From: Parerythrobacter_A sp963799315
GTDB taxonomy: Bacteria; Pseudomonadota; Alphaproteobacteria; Sphingomonadales; Sphingomonadaceae
Reading direction: 5' to 3'
Assembly (NCBI GenBank): GCA_963799315.1
Contig: CAWCWP010000001.1
Location: forward strand, 930,001 to 994,000
Length of the DNA: 64,000 bases
Below the pieces are notes generated by a model. That model searched no databases, was not told the DNA's origin, and saw only the letters and a list, made by a program, of their open reading frames with translations. Both the position numbers and the translations under genes were made by a program. This document shows, piece by piece, positions 9,833-18,123 of the stretch (the first letter of the stretch is position 1; every line of letters begins with the position of its first letter).

Positions 9833-11121
9833 CACGTGCCGCATCAACTCCCATGCCGGCGAATCGCCCGACCAGACCGATCGCCGACGCGTACCGCCGC
9901 GTTCGAGCAGCGGCTGCACAAGCGTTATGCGGCGGAGCGGCGGTTCAAATATCTCGGCCTCGGCGGCCATCGCGTTTTCGGTGCTGGTGCTGCTGATCCT
10001 GCTGGCGAACATGACCTTCAACGGCTTTGGCGGTTTCCAGCGGACCGAAATGGCCGTGACGGTCGATTTCACGCAAACCGGCCTTTCCGCCGATCCGCAG
10101 GCGATGGCGCAACCGGGTGCGGCAGCAGGGCCTGGAAATGCAGGGCTTGCCCGAAATCGTCGCTGCCGCTGCGCAGACATGCGCTGGGCGAAGACGGCGC
10201 CGAACAGCTTGAACGGCAATGCCTGGCGCGAGGTGGCCACCGCGATTATCGCCGACCCCGAAATCGCGCAGCAGCAAACGACCTTCTGGTTGCCGACATC
10301 CCCCGAAATGGCCGCCGCGCTTTCGCGGTACGGGGTCGCCGGATCTGCAGCCGCTGGCGCAGTCGCTCGAACAGCGCGGGCTGATTGCCGACAATTTCGA
10401 CGGCGGCTTCCTGACCCGTTCGGACGCGACCGACCCGCAGGCGGCGGGCATCTGGGGCGCGCTCAAGGGCTCGATGCTGACCATGCTGGTCACGCTGGTG
10501 CTGGCCTTCCCGATCGGCGTGATGGCGGCGCTCTATCTTGAAGAATATGCGCCCAAGAACCGCTGGACCGACATTATCGAGCTGTCGATCAACAATCTCG
10601 CGGCCGTGCCCTCGATCATCTTCGGGCTGCTCGGCCTTGCGGTGTTCCTGTGGCTGTTTCCCAACCTGCGCTCGGCGCCGCTGATCGGCGGCATGACGCT
10701 GGCGCTGATGACCATGCCGGTCATCGTGATTTCCGGCCGCAATGCGATCAAGGCCGTGCCGCCCTCGATCCGCGACGGCGCGCTGGCGATGGGCGCATCG
10801 CCGGTGCAGGTCGTGTTCCACCATGTCCTGCCGCTGGCCCTGCCCGGCATTCTGACCGGCACCATCATCGGCATGTCGCGCGCGCTGGGCGAAACCGCGC
10901 CGCTGCTGCTGATCGGGATGCGCGCCTTCGTCGCCACGCCGCCCGACAGCCTGACCTCGCCCGCCACCGTCCTGCCGATGCAGATATTCCTGTGGTCCGA
11001 CGAAATCGACCGCGGCTTCGTGGAACGCACATCTGCCGCGATCATCGTGCTACTGCTGTTCCTGCTCGCGATGAACGCCCTCGCCATTTATCTGCGCAAC
11101 AAGTTCGAGAAGACCTGGTGA
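9825..11121 (+). CDS. pstA: Phosphate ABC transporter permease PstA
   Basis: PstA is the second membrane subunit of the phosphate importer. ATG 9825 overlaps the pstC stop. The N-terminus has a DUF3333-like extension, with a membrane segment IAFSVLVLLILLANMTFNG and a periplasmic part from about residue 60. The permease core follows in one clean frame from about 10330: LTMLVTLVLAFPIGVMAALY, NNLAAVPSIIFGLLGLAVF, RDGALAMGASPVQVVFHHVLP, SRALGETAPLLLIG. About seven one-base insertions fall between 9850 and 10340. Correction gives about 429 residues, normal for the extended form. The stop overlaps the GTG of pstB. Confidence 0.93.
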
Positions 11122-11907
11122 CCGTAATCCATTCCAACCTGGACAACACCGCCGCCAAGATGGGCGCGAAGAATGTCTCCGTCTACTACGGGCACGAAAA
11201 AGGCGATCGACGACGTTTCGATCGATATCCCGACCGATTACGTAACCGCTTTCATCGGACCATCGGGTTGCGGAAAGTCCACCTTCCTGCGCTCGCTGAA
11301 CCGCATGAACGACACGATCCCGACAGCGCGGGTCGAAGGCGAGATCACGCTGGACGGCGAGGACATCTACAAGTCGCGCATGGATGTGGTGCAGTTGCGC
11401 GCGCGGGTGGGCATGGTGTTCCAGAAGCCCAACCCGTTCCCCAAGTCGATCTACGACAATATCGCCTACGGCCCGAAGATCCACGGGCTGGCCGAAGGCA
11501 AGGCCAGCCTCGATACCGTGGTCGAAAAGTCGCTGCGGCGTGCCGGATTGTGGGAAGAGGTCAAGGACCGGCTGGACGATAGCGGCACTGCGCTTTCGGG
11601 CGGACAGCAACAGCGCCTGTGCATCGCCCGCGCCATCGCGGTCGATCCGGAAGTCATCCTGATGGACGAACCCTGTTCCGCGCTGGACCCCATCGCCACG
11701 GCCCGGATCGAGGAGCTTATCGACGAACTGAGCGGCCGCTATGCCATCGTCATCGTTACGCATTCGATGCAGCAAGCCGCGCGCGTATCACAGCGCACGG
11801 CCTTTTTCCATCTGGGCAAGATGGTGGAATACGGCAAAACGTCCGACATCTTCACCAATCCGCTGGAACAACGCACGCAGGATTATATCACGGGACGATA
11901 CGGCTGA
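11118..11907 (+). CDS. pstB: Phosphate ABC transporter ATP-binding protein PstB
   Basis: PstB is the cytoplasmic ATPase that energises phosphate uptake. It has Walker A GPSGCGKST, Q-loop VFQKPNPFP, signature LSGGQQQRL, Walker B VILMDEPCSALDP and switch His THS. I place the start at GTG 11118, which overlaps the pstA stop. That frame reads NVSVYYGHEK up to 11208, where one extra base in the AAAAAGGCG run moves into the main frame at KAIDDVSIDIP. Removing it gives 262 residues. The shorter start at 11173 would lose the first beta strand of the fold. The stop overlaps phoU. Confidence 0.96.
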
Positions 11908-12578
11908 TGTCCGACCATACAGTTCGCGCCTTCGATGAAGACATCACCCGCCTGCGCGGCCTGATCGCGGAGATGGGCGGCCTGTCGGAGCTTTCGATCA
12001 AGGAAGCGCTCGAAGCCATGATTACCGGCGACGAAGTGCTGGGGGCGGGCGTGGTCGAGCGCGACAAGAAGATCGATGCACTGGAAAGCGAAGTGGACCG
12101 GCTGGCGGTGCGCATTATCGCCCTGCGCGCGCCGATGGCCGACGATTTGCGCGAGGTCATCGCGGCACTGAAGATTGCCGGCGTGGTCGAGCGGATCGGC
12201 GATTATTCCAAGAATATCGCCCGGCGCGTCGGCCAGATCGAGGATCGCGCCACGTTCGAACCGCTGACGCTGTTGCCCGCAATGGGCGATATCGCGCAGG
12301 AAATGGTGCACGATGTGCTGACCGCCTATGCCTCGCGCGACCCGGTGCTGGCACGCGAAGTCATCGCCACCGATGCCAAGGTCGATGCGTTCTACAACAG
12401 CATATTCCGCAATGTCGTCAGCTATATGGTGGAAAATCCCGCCATCATTTCCAGTGCAGCCCAGTTGCTGTTCGTCGCCCGCAACCTGGAACGTATCGGC
12501 GACCATGCGACCAATGTTGCGGAGATGGTCCACTTTGCTGCGACGGGCACCTATCCGCCTGACGAGGACCGGGGCTAG
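11907..12578 (+). CDS. phoU: Phosphate signalling complex protein PhoU
   Basis: PhoU is the 223-residue helical-bundle protein that links PstB activity to PhoR and keeps the Pho regulon off when phosphate is ample. Both PhoU repeats are visible; the metal-binding type motifs are KIAGVVERIGDYSKNIARR in the first and NLERIGDHATNVAE in the second. The frame is intact, the first clean gene of the operon. Its ATG shares a base with the pstB stop (TGATG), so translation is probably coupled. Confidence 0.97.
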   Translation: MSDHTVRAFDEDITRLRGLIAEMGGLSELSIKEALEAMITGDEVLGAGVVERDKKIDALESEVDRLAVRIIALRAPMADDLREVIAALKIAGVVERIGDYSKNIARRVGQIEDRATFEPLTLLPAMGDIAQEMVHDVLTAYASRDPVLAREVIATDAKVDAFYNSIFRNVVSYMVENPAIISSAAQLLFVARNLERIGDHATNVAEMVHFAATGTYPPDEDRG

Positions 12579-12630
12579 ACCGGCATGACCGAACGCGGCC
12601 GCATCCGAAACGCCCTGAAGGAGTAGAACG

Positions 12631-13317
12631 ATGCCTGCTGCAAAGCTCCTGCTGGTCGAGGACGACCCGGCCCTTGCCGAACTGCTCGAATTCCGGTTCG
12701 ACAACGAAGGTTACGCCGTCCGCGTGACCGGTGATGGCGACGAGGCCTTGGTGATGGCATCGGAAGATGTGCCCGACCTCATCATTCTCGACTGGATGAT
12801 CGAGGGGACCAGCGGCATCGAAGTCTGTCGCCGCCTGCGCCGCGACAAGAACACCGCACATGTACCGATCATCATGCTGACCGCGCGCGAAGCGGAGGAC
12901 GACCGCATCCGCGGCCTGGAGACCGGCGCGGACGATTATCTCACCAAGCCGTTCAGCCCGCGCGAACTGCTGGCGCGCGTCGCCGCCGTGATGCGGCGCA
13001 TTCGCCCCGCGCTGGCAGGCGAGGCGATCGCATGCGGCGATATCACGCTCGATCCGGTGGCGCACAGGGTGACGCGGCGCGGGCGCTCGCTGCAGCTCGG
13101 CCCGACAGAGTACCGGCTGTTGAAATTTTTCATGGAAAGCCCGGGCCGCGTGTTCAGCCGCAACCAGTTGCTCGACGGGGTGTGGGGCACGGGCAGCGAT
13201 ATCGAACTGCGGACCGTCGATGTGCATATCCGGCGGCTGCGCAAGGCCATCGTCATCGACGGGGCGAAGGATCCGATCCGCACGGTACGATCCGCCGGAT
13301 ATTCGCTCGAAGTGTGA
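12631..13317 (+). CDS. phoB: Phosphate regulon response regulator PhoB
   Basis: PhoB is a transcription factor phosphorylated by PhoR. The receiver domain occupies roughly residues 5-118, with the acidic pair in LLVEDDPA, the phospho-acceptor Asp in LIILDWMI, Thr in IIMLTARE and Lys in YLTKPFSP. The OmpR-type winged helix follows (GPTEYRLLKFFMESPGRVFSR, then RTVDVHIRRLRKAI). It has 228 residues and an intact frame. An AAGGAG precedes ATG 12631. It closes the phoR-pstCAB-phoU-phoB operon; pstS is not here. Confidence 0.97.
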   Translation: MPAAKLLLVEDDPALAELLEFRFDNEGYAVRVTGDGDEALVMASEDVPDLIILDWMIEGTSGIEVCRRLRRDKNTAHVPIIMLTAREAEDDRIRGLETGADDYLTKPFSPRELLARVAAVMRRIRPALAGEAIACGDITLDPVAHRVTRRGRSLQLGPTEYRLLKFFMESPGRVFSRNQLLDGVWGTGSDIELRTVDVHIRRLRKAIVIDGAKDPIRTVRSAGYSLEV

Positions 13318-13321
13318 TCCG

Positions 13322-14050
13322 CTAGCGGCATACGCTGCGGTACCGGTCCGACTGGTCGAAATGGAAGTGGTCGCGATGCGCGGCGTTGTAGTCGGGTGAC
13401 AGGACGGTTGCGAAGACAGGACATGCACCATCACGCACCGCGCGCAGAAACGCGGCCTCGTCCGCATCGCCGTCCCAGTCCCGCAGGACGCTGACAGTGC
13501 GCCCGTCGGATAGCACGAACCCGCCGATGTCGATGGCATTGCCGGTGGCGTGCTCGCTCCAGCGGCCCTCTTCCCGCCCGTACATGCGGCGGCAGCTATA
13601 GGCACCCATATGGGTCACGCGCGCGACATCATCGCCCAAATGTTGCTGCGCGGCGGGCTGCACCGTGTCGCGCATCCAGATATGTAGCGCGATTCCGGTA
13701 GCGCAGGTCGCAGGCGGCACGCGGGGCGATAGCGGTAGCGCGTCGACGATAGTCCGGTCCGGGCGCGCGCACGCCCCCTCCCCCTGTGGTTCCAGTGCCG
13801 TGAACGCCACGCCGCTTCGGTCCAGCACGGCGCGGCATTCTTCCGGGTCCGCCTTCAATGCCAGCATCTTGGCTTGCGTCGCCCACCCCGGAGGGTCGGA
13901 CAAGTCCAGCGGCGCGCGCGGATCGTGTTCCGGGTGTTCCGCCAGCCATGACAGCGCGGCGAGCGGTATCGCAACCAAGACAAATAGCCACAACACCAAG
14001 CGATCATTGGCGAAATCCAGCTTGCCATGCGGACGCGACAGGTTCTTCAT
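13322..14050 (-). CDS. Extensin-like family protein, membrane-anchored
   Basis: This 242-residue protein has one N-terminal membrane segment (LVLWLFVLVAIPLAALSWL, residues 18-36) and a periplasmic extensin-like C-terminal domain of the DUF882/peptidase M15-related kind. Zinc-peptidase-like motifs are SEHATGNAIDIGGF and AHRDHFHFD. Two Cys pairs (GACARP/TCATG and YSCRRMYG/GACPVF) could form disulphides. A role in cell-wall handling is inferred from the family. It converges on phoB with only four bases between the stops. Confidence 0.85.
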   Translation of the reverse strand: MKNLSRPHGKLDFANDRLVLWLFVLVAIPLAALSWLAEHPEHDPRAPLDLSDPPGWATQAKMLALKADPEECRAVLDRSGVAFTALEPQGEGACARPDRTIVDALPLSPRVPPATCATGIALHIWMRDTVQPAAQQHLGDDVARVTHMGAYSCRRMYGREEGRWSEHATGNAIDIGGFVLSDGRTVSVLRDWDGDADEAAFLRAVRDGACPVFATVLSPDYNAAHRDHFHFDQSDRYRSVCR

Positions 14051-14060
14051 GGCAATCGCT

Positions 14061-15476
14061 TCACGCCAGTTCCGCCAGCCTTTCCTTCACGGCAGCCAGA
14101 TCGGCATCGAACAGCCGCTCCTGCTCGGCGCGCGCCGCTCCATCGAGGCGCAGGAGGTAGGATGGATGCGCGGTAATCCAAAGCTCGCTCCCATCGTCTA
14201 GCGTAATCGGCGTGCCGCGCGCCTTGGTAATGCTGACCGTCTTTCCCAGCATGCTGCGGCCCGCGCTGGCACCCATCGCCAGAACCAGTTTGGGCTGCAC
14301 GAGACCACGCTCCGCCTCCAGCCACCAGCGGCATGTGTCGATCTCCTTGGCGGCAGGCGACTGGTGGATACGGCGCTTGCCACGTTGCACATATTTGAAA
14401 TGCTTCACCGCATTTGTGACATAGGTTGCGGCGCGGTCGATCCCGGCGGTTTCGAGGTGCTTGTCCAGCAACTGCCCCGCCGGACCGATGAAGGGCCGCG
14501 CGCCCTGATCCTCCTGATCGCCCGGTTGCTCGCCGACGATCATCAGGGCCGCATCGCGCGGCCCCTCGCCCATGACGGCATGGTTTTCCAGTTCGCCGAT
14601 AGGGCATTTGCGGCATTGTGCGATGGCGGTGCCGACTGCGTCCAGCGTGTCGGGGCGTTCCTCGAATTCCAGCGTGCCTGCTTCCACCATCTTCGCTTCC
14701 CTTCGCTGCGCGCCTGCCACCAATTCCGGAATGAGTGCGGCTTCCGGCATATTTTTCCAGTATTTTTTGGGCATCTCGCTCATCATTGCGCCCACCTTCA
14801 AACGCGCGGGATTGAAGATGGATGCATAATATTTGCGCCACAGGTCTTCGGTCGGGTCGCCTTCGGGTGCGTCGGCGCGTTCCGCCGGTGGCCCCTCGCG
14901 CATGGTCTCACCGTCCCAGTGCAGGCAGCCGCGCGGGGTCAGGATCGACCACGACATATTGGCGAAGCGGCGCATGAAAAATCCGGCATTGGCGCGCACG
15001 ATATGATGTTCCGGCTCGAACCAGGCGACGTAACGGTCGGGCACCTCGCCTTCCGCCTCGATCAGGCGAAAGCGGACGAAGGCGTGCATCTTGTGACTGT
15101 CGCGCCGGACCGACTTGTCCCATTCCTCGATGCGTCGCACGGCAGGATCGGTCTTGTCCTCCATCAGGCGCGGCGCGGACTGCAACCGCCACAGGACCGA
15201 GTACAGCACCGCGAACCGTTCGGGGTCGGAATGCAATACGGCATTGCGCGCCACCGCAACGAACCGTTTGTTGGCGCGCACCGCCTTGGCTGCATCCTTC
15301 TCCGGTAACGTGGTCGTGCCGGTGGCGAAAAGCGAGCCCGACCCGCCCGGTTCGACCCATGCGGTGCGTTCCGGCGGGATGTTCGCCTGCACCAAAGCCC
15401 GCGCCCGGTCTCGCCACTCGTCGAAATCGTCATGCGTGGCCAGTTCGACGGTAAATTGCGGGCGAGCGTTGGCCAT
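14061..15476 (-). CDS. udgX: UdgX-type uracil-DNA glycosylase with N-terminal DUF4130 domain
   Basis: This 471-residue repair protein has two parts. Residues 1 to about 240 resemble DUF4130/TIGR03915 (SAM-linked DNA-repair-associated), including WRLQSAPRLMEDKTDP and a RFANMSWSILTP core. Residues 280-471 are a UDG-superfamily domain with motif A GEQPGDQED (315-323) and the UdgX hallmark loop KRRIH (367-371), then AHPSYLLR (436-443). In mycobacterial UdgX the His of this loop bonds covalently to the uracil site; this is family knowledge. Cys288, Cys291 and Cys382 could serve an iron-sulphur cluster. The start MANARPQF is 11 bases after the stop of the radical SAM gene. Confidence 0.93.
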   Translation of the reverse strand: MANARPQFTVELATHDDFDEWRDRARALVQANIPPERTAWVEPGGSGSLFATGTTTLPEKDAAKAVRANKRFVAVARNAVLHSDPERFAVLYSVLWRLQSAPRLMEDKTDPAVRRIEEWDKSVRRDSHKMHAFVRFRLIEAEGEVPDRYVAWFEPEHHIVRANAGFFMRRFANMSWSILTPRGCLHWDGETMREGPPAERADAPEGDPTEDLWRKYYASIFNPARLKVGAMMSEMPKKYWKNMPEAALIPELVAGAQRREAKMVEAGTLEFEERPDTLDAVGTAIAQCRKCPIGELENHAVMGEGPRDAALMIVGEQPGDQEDQGARPFIGPAGQLLDKHLETAGIDRAATYVTNAVKHFKYVQRGKRRIHQSPAAKEIDTCRWWLEAERGLVQPKLVLAMGASAGRSMLGKTVSITKARGTPITLDDGSELWITAHPSYLLRLDGAARAEQERLFDADLAAVKERLAELA

Positions 15477-15487
15477 CGGGCGTCGGG

Positions 15488-16735
15488 TCAGGCGGCGAAC
15501 AGTTCGAGCTGTTCTGTCTTGGGCGCAAGCAGGCGGCGCAGGTCGGCGCGGTCTGTCAGTGTCGTCGGCCGCCAGTCCGCCGCACAGATGAACGGGCGGA
15601 CCTTGGCGATGGATTGGGTCAGGCGACCGATCTCGTCCAGCCGCAGCGAGCGATGCCGCCGTGCCGCAATGATCCGGTTCACCACCGTCACGCCCAGCCC
15701 CGGCACCCGTAGCAGCATCTCGCGCGGCGCACGGTTCACATCGACGGGGAAGCGGTCCCGGAATTTCAGCGCCCAAGCCAGTTTCGGATCGATATCGAGC
15801 GGCAGGTTCCCGTCCGCATCGGTCGCCTGCATCACTTCGGACGACTGATAGCCGTAGAACCGCATCAGCCAATCCGACTGGTAAAGCCGGTGTTCGCGGA
15901 TCAGCGGCGGGCGTTTCAGCGGCAGCACCGCACTGGCATCGGGAATGGGCGAGAAGGCGGAGTAATACACGCGGCGCAGGCCGAACCCGTCATAAAGGCG
16001 GCTGGCCTTGCCCACGATATCGGCGTCGGTCGCGGCATCCGCTCCGACAATCATCTGCGTCGACTGACCGGCGGGCGCAAAGCGCGGGGCATGCTTGAAC
16101 CGTTTGCGGGCATCGGTCGATTCCACGATGTCCGATTTTACCTTGCCCATCGCACCCTCGATCTGGCGCGCATTCTTGTCCGGCGCGAGGCGGGTCAGCC
16201 CGGCGTCGGTCGGCAATTCAACGTTGATGGACACGCGATCGGCATACATTCCCGCGCGATGCACAAGTTCGGCATCCGCCTCGGGGATGGTCTTGAGATG
16301 GATATAGCCGCGAAAGTCGTGCTCCTCGCGCAGGATGCGCGCGGTTTCGACCAGCTGTTCCATCGTATGGTTGGAGCTTTTCACTATGCCCGACGACAGG
16401 AACAGCCCCTCGATATAATTGCGGCGGTAAAATGCCAGCGTCAGGTCGGCCACTTCCTGCGGCGTAAAGCGTGCACGGCGGACATTGCTGCTCTTGCGAT
16501 TGATGCAATAGTGGCAGTCGAAAATGCAGTGATTGGTCAGCAGTATCTTGAGCAGCGATATGCATCGTCCGTCGGGTGCATAGGCATGGCAAATCCCCAT
16601 CCCTTCGGTCGAACCGATACCCTTTTCCGACCCCAGCGAGGTTTTCTTCGACGTGCCGGACGACGCGCAAGACGCATCGTATTTCGCCGCATCGGCGAGT
16701 ATTTCCAGCTTCTCCATCGTCGAAAGAACGGCCAT
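15488..16735 (-). CDS. Radical SAM protein of the putative DNA modification/repair family linked to UDG
   Basis: This 415-residue radical SAM enzyme belongs to the family known as 'putative DNA modification/repair radical SAM protein' (TIGR03916, rSAM_link_UDG). The cluster motif CIFDCHYC supplies Cys70, Cys74 and Cys77. The C-terminus has a helix-hairpin-helix DNA-binding element (LRVPGLGVTVVNRI) like that of repair proteins. The reaction is unknown. It is the first gene of a two-gene operon with UdgX/DUF4130. ATG 16735 is the longest start; ATG 16717 (MEKLEILADAAKYDAS) matches the conserved N-terminus. Neither has a clear ribosome site. A LexA box lies directly upstream. Confidence 0.95.
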   Translation of the reverse strand: MAVLSTMEKLEILADAAKYDASCASSGTSKKTSLGSEKGIGSTEGMGICHAYAPDGRCISLLKILLTNHCIFDCHYCINRKSSNVRRARFTPQEVADLTLAFYRRNYIEGLFLSSGIVKSSNHTMEQLVETARILREEHDFRGYIHLKTIPEADAELVHRAGMYADRVSINVELPTDAGLTRLAPDKNARQIEGAMGKVKSDIVESTDARKRFKHAPRFAPAGQSTQMIVGADAATDADIVGKASRLYDGFGLRRVYYSAFSPIPDASAVLPLKRPPLIREHRLYQSDWLMRFYGYQSSEVMQATDADGNLPLDIDPKLAWALKFRDRFPVDVNRAPREMLLRVPGLGVTVVNRIIAARRHRSLRLDEIGRLTQSIAKVRPFICAADWRPTTLTDRADLRRLLAPKTEQLELFAA

Positions 16736-16737
16736 AC

Positions 16738-16752
16738 GTTCGATATATGTTC
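16738..16752 (-). promoter_or_regulatory. LexA (SOS) box of alphaproteobacterial type
   Basis: On the plus strand the bases read GTTCGATATATGTTC, that is GTTC-N7-GTTC, an exact match to the direct-repeat LexA site of alphaproteobacteria (GAAC-N7-GAAC on the other strand). It ends 2 bases before ATG 16735 and 20 bases before ATG 16717 of the radical SAM gene. This position suits repression of the radical SAM-udgX operon and its release after DNA damage. It is read from sequence only. Confidence 0.75.
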
Positions 16753-16953
16753 CTTGCGCCGCAATGGGAAGGGCGAAAGAGTTGCTTTGATATTTATCAA
16801 TGCCGACAAAGGTTTGGTGGCGCAGGATGTAATAACATTATGCGCGGGCGATATTCGGGGGAACCCCGCCATTGTTTCATGCGTAACTAGTTCAGGCGCT
16901 ACGGTTCCACATACCGATTTTTACATGTCACGTTCGTTTTGGGAGACTATCAC

Positions 16954-17535
16954 ATGAAGACCTTCGCACTTACTGCCGCACTCTGCGTTTCCGCACTGGC
17001 CCTTGGCGCTTGCGCCGAAGTCGATTCCGCACCTGCCGCCGATGGCGAAATGGTTGCCGCAAACGATCCGATTACAGCCGCCGAAGTCGAAGCCGCGCAG
17101 ACCGCTTGGGGCGAAGGTATCGTCGCGATCGGCCAGGCCTATACCGATGAAGGCGACTATCGCGCCGCCGCGACCGACCACATCGCCAAATTCTACAATT
17201 ACGCCGACGGCGAAACGCTGTTGTTCAAGCCCACGCTGGCCGCGACCGACCAGTTCCGTGAAAGCACGGACGAAGCACTGAGCTATTTCGTCGGCACCGA
17301 AGGCACCGAGGACGGTGGCTTCGCCATTGCGCCCTACACCGCCGTGCGCTGGGAAAACAACGGCACAATCATCAGCGATGCGGGCGATATGGCCGTGGCG
17401 ATGGGCAACTACTTCTTCACCGGCACCGATGGCACCGACACGAAGGTGGAGTATTCCTTCGCCTATGAAAAGGATGACAATGGCGAATTGAAGATCGTAT
17501 TGCATCACAGCTCGCTGCCGTTCGATCCAAGCTGA
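16954..17535 (+). CDS. Lipoprotein with a probable NTF2/SnoaL-like domain
   Basis: The protein has 193 residues with an N-terminal lipoprotein signal (lipobox LGAC, Cys20) after MKTFALTAALCVSALA. The rest is acidic and predicted soluble. Sequence such as AIGQAYTDEGDYRAAATDHI and the C-terminal YEKDDNGELKIVLHHSSLPF resembles a cystatin-like/SnoaL-like fold family that is sometimes, probably wrongly, annotated as phosphoribosyl-AMP cyclohydrolase; no HisI active-site motifs are visible. ATG 16954 was chosen over an upstream TTG because GGGAG lies 9 bases before it. A perfect terminator follows. Confidence 0.8.
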   Translation: MKTFALTAALCVSALALGACAEVDSAPAADGEMVAANDPITAAEVEAAQTAWGEGIVAIGQAYTDEGDYRAAATDHIAKFYNYADGETLLFKPTLAATDQFRESTDEALSYFVGTEGTEDGGFAIAPYTAVRWENNGTIISDAGDMAVAMGNYFFTGTDGTDTKVEYSFAYEKDDNGELKIVLHHSSLPFDPS

Positions 17536-17557
17536 TCGCACGACATCGGAACTTCCT

Positions 17558-17595
17558 AAAGGCCCGCGTCATTGATCCAATGACGCGGGCCTTTT
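17558..17595 (+). terminator. Rho-independent terminator
   Basis: A perfect 13-bp stem, GGCCCGCGTCATT (17561-17573) and its complement (17579-17591), closes on the loop GATCC. AAA precedes it and TTTT follows. It ends the lipoprotein transcript 22 bases after its stop. Confidence 0.9.
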
Positions 17596-17626
17596 GCCGT
17601 GCAAATAAATTAGGGATATCTGACAC

Positions 17627-18101
17627 ATGACCGACACCGAACACGACCTGAAAAACCAGTTTTGGGTGGCGATGGCCGATGCGCCCTACGTCTTCCTGCA
17701 ACTGGACGGCCAGTCTGCCACTGCCGTGCCGATGCGCGCACAGCTGGACAAGAATGCGGACAGCGCCATCTGGTTCTTTACGCAGAAACACAGCGATTTC
17801 GCCCGGTTAGGCGCGGCAACAGCGACCTTCACCGGCAAAGATCATGGCATGTATGCCCGCTTCCACGGCACGCTGGTCAACGAACCGAGCCAAGAGCGGT
17901 TCGACCATTTCTGGAACAACTTCGTCGAAAGCCTGGTACGACGGCGGCAAGGACGATCCCGATATCCTGTTCCTGCGCATGGACCTTGGCGAAGCCGAGC
18001 TGTGGGATGGCGACATGAACCTGAAAACCGTCGCCAAGATGGCGTTTGGCATGACCGTGCATGACGATGTGCAGGACAAGCACACCGACACTACGCTTTA
18101 A
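17627..18101 (+). CDS. Pyridoxamine 5'-phosphate oxidase family protein (general stress protein 26-like)
   Basis: This small flavin-binding split-barrel protein has the family features TAVPMRAQLD, IWFFTQKHSD and TFTGKDHGMYARFHGT, then ESWYDGGKDDPDILFLRMD and a DGDMNLKTVAKM tail. Members bind FMN, F420 or haem; the substrate is unknown. The frame breaks near 17934, where AGCCTGGTAC should read AGCTGGTAC (one extra C). The corrected protein has 157 residues, normal for this group. It converges on the SNF transporter gene, 22 bases away. Confidence 0.87.
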
Positions 18102-18123
18102 CAGCTAACCGGGCGGCGGGCCG

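Noticed and set aside
4973..11121. recJ, phoR, pstC and pstA as pseudogenes
   Set aside because: All shifts are extra bases, and every catalytic or family motif is kept. Corrected lengths match the families. Error is more likely than decay of four linked genes.
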